The notes under the pieces are model-generated. The model saw only the letters and a list, made by a program, of their open reading frames with translations, was not told the DNA's origin and ran no database searches. Both the position numbers and the translations under genes were made by a program. A stretch of DNA of 32,513 nucleotides. Source: a virus. The stretch covers positions 1 to 32,513 of the IMG/VR virus record IMGVR_UViG_3300034374_011922; one strand, given 5' to 3'. This document shows positions 29,964-32,513 of the stretch, piece by piece (positions within the stretch are counted from its first letter, which is position 1; the number at the start of each line of letters is the position of its first letter).

Positions 29964-29972
29964 GATAAATAA
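29964..29972 (+). promoter_or_regulatory. Probable late promoter core, GATAAATAA
   Basis: The nonamer lies 42 nt before the PrkA ATG, a longer leader than at the other late genes. It is the only promoter-like element in front of PrkA-YeaH, implying late expression of that pair. Confidence 0.6.
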
Positions 29973-30013
29973 AAAAAAGTATTGAATTTATATTATAAAA
30001 AAAACGGATTAGT

Positions 30014-31936
30014 ATGAGTCTTTTGAAGAAAATTAAGAGCGGATTTGAATCAAATTCTGAAGATATTAAAATTACAGAATATTTAAGCCTTTGTAAAAAA
30101 GATAAAGCGGTGTATTCAACACCAGCGGAGAGAATGTTAGAAGCGATAGGAGAGCCTGAGTTAGTAAACACTAAAGATGATCCTAGATTAAGTAGAATAC
30201 ATTCAAATAAAAAAATTAAAAGATACCCTTCATTTAAGGACTTCTATGGTATGGAAGATACTATTGAACAGATTGTATCATTCTTTAAGCATGCAGCACA
30301 AGGACTAGAAGAAAAGAAACAAGTTTTATATTTATTAGGACCTGTTGGTGGTGGTAAATCCTCGTTAGCAGAGAGACTAAAGCAATTAATGGAAAATAGC
30401 CATATTTATGTTTTAGTAGCAGATGGAGAAATGTCACCGGTGCTAGAAAATCCTTTAGGTTTATTTTCTTCTTATAAAACAGAATTAGAAGAAGAATATG
30501 GTATCTCAGGAAGATATATTCCATCATGTGCTTCACCTTGGGCAACCAAGAGATTAGCCGAGTTTGGAGGAGATATTACTAAATTCTCAGTTAGAAAAAT
30601 TAAGTTATCAATTGCATCTCAATTAGGTATTTCAAAAACTGAACCTGGTGATGAAAACAACCAAGATATTTCAGCTTTAGTTGGTAAAGTAGATATTAGA
30701 AAACTGGCTGAATACTCACAAGATGACGCAGATGCTTATAGCTATTCTGGTGCGTTATGTAAGTCTAATCAAGGTTTAATGGAATTCGTTGAGATGTTTA
30801 AAGCACCGATTAAGGTATTACACCCATTATTGACTGCAACACAAGAAGGAAACTTTAATGGTACAGAAAACCTACCAGCAATTCCTTTCCAAGGTGTTAT
30901 ATTAGCACACTCAAATGAATCAGAATGGGAGACATTCTCAAACGATAGAAAAAACGAAGCATTCCTAGACAGGGTTTATATTGTAAGAGTTCCTTATTGT
31001 TTAAGAGTAGATGAAGAAGTTAAAATCTATGAAAAACTATTAAATCATTCTTCATTATCTGAAGCACCGTGTGCTCCTAAAACATTAGAGTTATTAGCTC
31101 AATTTTGTATTATGACAAGATTGATTGATCCTGAAAACTCAACAATGTTTTCTAAAATGAGAATATACAACGGTGAGAACTTAAAAGAAGTTGACCCTAA
31201 AGCTAAATCACTTCAAGAATATAAAGACTTTGCTGGAATCACAGAAGGTATGGACGGTATTTCAACCCGTTTTGCATTTAAAGTATTATCTAAAGTATTT
31301 AACCATGATTCTGATGAGATTGCAGCTAATCCAGTACATCTTTTTTATGTATTGGAACAAGAAATTATTAAACAACAATTGCCAGCAGATTTACAAGATT
31401 ATTATTTAAGTATTCTTAAATCTACAATCTCTTCTAAATACGCTGAGTTTATTGGAGATGAAATTCAAAAAGCTTATGTTGATTCATATCAAGAATATGG
31501 TCAAAATCTTTTTGAAAGATATATAACGTATGCAGACCACTGGTGCCAAGACAACGACTACAGAGATCCTGAAACCGGTCAACAATTCGATAGAGGTTCA
31601 CTTAATGAAGAGCTAGAAAAAATTGAAAAACCAGCAGGAATAGCTAATCCAAAGGATTTTAGAAATGATTTAGTTCAATTCTATTTAAGACATAAAGCTA
31701 AACATGGAGAATCTCCTAAATGGGAATCTTATGAAAAGATCAAGAATGTTATTGAAAAAAGAATCTTTTCTAAAACTGAAGATTTGATTCCAGTTATATC
31801 TTTTTCTACAAAAACATCTAAAGATGAAGAGAAGAAACACTCTGAATTTATTGAAAGAATGAAAGAAAGAGGATACACTAATAAACAAATTAAATTATTA
31901 ACAGATTGGTATTTAAGAGTTAGAAAAAGCAATTAA
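30014..31936 (+). CDS. prkA: PrkA-family serine protein kinase (YeaG-like)
   Basis: AAA+-related serine kinase. The 640-aa sequence is close to E. coli YeaG (644 aa) over its whole length as I recall it: AERMLEAIGEPELV, DFYGMEDTIEQIVSFFKHAA, Walker A GPVGGGKS (109-116), KTEPGDENNQDISALVGKVD, FVEMFKAPIKVLHPLLTATQ, LAHSNESEW, EAFLDRVYIVRVPYCLR, PVHLFYVLEQE, EKIEKPAGIANPKDFRN and the ending WYLRVRKSN. All segments expected for activity are intact. In bacteria PrkA is induced by starvation or sporulation and works with YeaH/YhbH and SpoVR. Here it is in a late unit with yeaH 14 nt downstream. It was probably acquired from a bacterial genome. The phage role is unknown. Confidence 0.95.
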   Translation: MSLLKKIKSGFESNSEDIKITEYLSLCKKDKAVYSTPAERMLEAIGEPELVNTKDDPRLSRIHSNKKIKRYPSFKDFYGMEDTIEQIVSFFKHAAQGLEEKKQVLYLLGPVGGGKSSLAERLKQLMENSHIYVLVADGEMSPVLENPLGLFSSYKTELEEEYGISGRYIPSCASPWATKRLAEFGGDITKFSVRKIKLSIASQLGISKTEPGDENNQDISALVGKVDIRKLAEYSQDDADAYSYSGALCKSNQGLMEFVEMFKAPIKVLHPLLTATQEGNFNGTENLPAIPFQGVILAHSNESEWETFSNDRKNEAFLDRVYIVRVPYCLRVDEEVKIYEKLLNHSSLSEAPCAPKTLELLAQFCIMTRLIDPENSTMFSKMRIYNGENLKEVDPKAKSLQEYKDFAGITEGMDGISTRFAFKVLSKVFNHDSDEIAANPVHLFYVLEQEIIKQQLPADLQDYYLSILKSTISSKYAEFIGDEIQKAYVDSYQEYGQNLFERYITYADHWCQDNDYRDPETGQQFDRGSLNEELEKIEKPAGIANPKDFRNDLVQFYLRHKAKHGESPKWESYEKIKNVIEKRIFSKTEDLIPVISFSTKTSKDEEKKHSEFIERMKERGYTNKQIKLLTDWYLRVRKSN

Positions 31937-31950
31937 AAAGATTTATACAT

Positions 31951-32513
31951 ATGGGTATTAACATTGTAGATAAAAGAAATAATCCCAAAGGTAAATCTTC
32001 ACCAAATAGACAGAAGTTACTTAAAAGAATTGGGCATAAGATTAAAAAAGCTATGCCCAATATTATTAAAAATAATAATGTTAAGGATTTAACTTCATCT
32101 AAGAAAGGTGTTAAAATACCTGTTAAGGGAATAAATGAACCGGAATTTAGCTATGACGGTAAAACAGGTGATAAAAAACACGTCCACCCTGGTAACAAAG
32201 AGTATGTTCCAGGAGATACTATTAGAAAGCCATTATCCGGAGAAGGAGGAGGTCGTGGTCAAAAAGGATCTAACGACCCAACTGTAACAGAAGACGATTT
32301 TACTATAACAATAAGTAGAGAAGAATTTTTAGATTATTTCTTTGATGATTTAGAACTTCCTAATATGGTAAAAAAACATTTAAATACTGTTGTAGATTGG
32401 AAACAAAAAAGAGCAGGTTTTACCAATGCAGGTTCTCCAAATAGATTAAATGTTGTCAAGTCTTATAAAAACTCAATGAGTAGAAAAATGGCTACAGGAA
32501 TCTTCTTTGATAA
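31951..32513 (+). CDS. yeaH: YeaH/YhbH (UPF0229, DUF444) family protein, partial at right edge
   Basis: The 187 visible codons follow E. coli YeaH as I recall it: IVDKRNNPKGKSSPNRQKLL (YeaH: [20 protein letters not shown]), VKIPVKGINEPEF, KKHVHPGNKEYVPGD, a glycine-rich stretch GEGGGRGQKG, FTITISREEFLDYFFDDLEL, and KRAGFTNAGSP. The C-terminal von Willebrand A-like half lies beyond the window. In bacteria this gene is next to prkA and often spoVR, and the products are thought to act together in stationary-phase or stress signalling. It starts 14 nt after PrkA, in one operon. A SpoVR gene would be expected next but cannot be seen. Confidence 0.93.
   Translation, partial: MGINIVDKRNNPKGKSSPNRQKLLKRIGHKIKKAMPNIIKNNNVKDLTSSKKGVKIPVKGINEPEFSYDGKTGDKKHVHPGNKEYVPGDTIRKPLSGEGGGRGQKGSNDPTVTEDDFTITISREEFLDYFFDDLELPNMVKKHLNTVVDWKQKRAGFTNAGSPNRLNVVKSYKNSMSRKMATGIFFD

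Noticed and set aside
1-32513. CRISPR arrays, insertion sequences, tRNA genes.
   Set aside because: No spaced direct repeats, transposase frames or tRNA cloverleaf with a TTCRA loop were found on reading both strands by eye.

Overview
The window is part of a large, AT-rich (roughly one third G+C by eye) T4-like contractile-tailed phage genome. Recognisable T4 homologues by family signature are gp52 and gp39/60 (topoisomerase II), gp19 (tail tube), gp18 (tail sheath), cd (dCMP deaminase), gp42-like dCMP hydroxymethylase, gp46/gp47, gp41, UvsX, gp43 (N-terminal part only), gp56, a DexA-like exonuclease, RNase H and gp32. The host is probably a member of the Bacteroidota. Start codons have A/T-rich leaders with no Shine-Dalgarno sequence. 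One gene encodes an Hc1/histone-H1-like protein of the type common in that phylum, and one tail or fibre protein carries a beta-sandwich of a kind common in Bacteroidota surface proteins. No tRNA, IS element or CRISPR array was seen.

Layout: (a) 1-2.84 kb, minus strand: topoisomerase subunits with a small gene between them. (b) 2.95-5.08 kb, plus strand: late island with two small proteins, the tail tube and a repeat-bearing acidic protein. (c) 5.08-17.47 kb, minus strand: tightly packed replication, recombination and nucleotide block (gp56, zinc ribbon, gp43 N-part, two unknowns, UvsX, a small gene at the gp40 position, gp41, an unknown, gp47, SNase, gp46, gp42-like, membrane protein, cd, an unknown). 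(d) 17.56-22.06 kb, plus strand: late island with the tail sheath and tail/fibre-like proteins. (e) 22.09-22.92 kb, minus strand: late-type DexA-like exonuclease, then a 578-bp gene-free stretch holding a probable 419-nt structured RNA with its own promoter and terminator. (f) 23.5-29.9 kb, minus strand: ClpP, GMP reductase-like enzyme, GroES, RNase H, gp32, histone-H1-like protein, a HExxH metallopeptidase and an unknown. (g) 29.96 kb to the right edge, plus strand: PrkA (YeaG) kinase and the start of YeaH.

How the parts fit: gp56 removes dCTP and dUTP and yields dCMP and dUMP, the gp42-like enzyme would make hydroxymethyl-dCMP, and cd makes dUMP. This suggests cytosine-modified phage DNA. 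UvsX, gp32, gp41, gp46/47, RNase H and topoisomerase form the T4-type recombination-dependent replication set. A recurring GATAAATAA element 17-42 nt upstream of structural and late genes on both strands looks like this phage's version of the T4 late promoter (TATAAATA). Several proteins share an N-terminal motif resembling the T4 capsid targeting sequence, including a metallopeptidase and the exonuclease, so they may be packaged and processed in the prohead. The most unusual items are the phage-borne PrkA-YeaH pair under a late promoter, the large structured RNA, the hmC-type nucleotide pathway in a probable Bacteroidota phage, and start-codon hairpins at uvsX and the histone-like gene.
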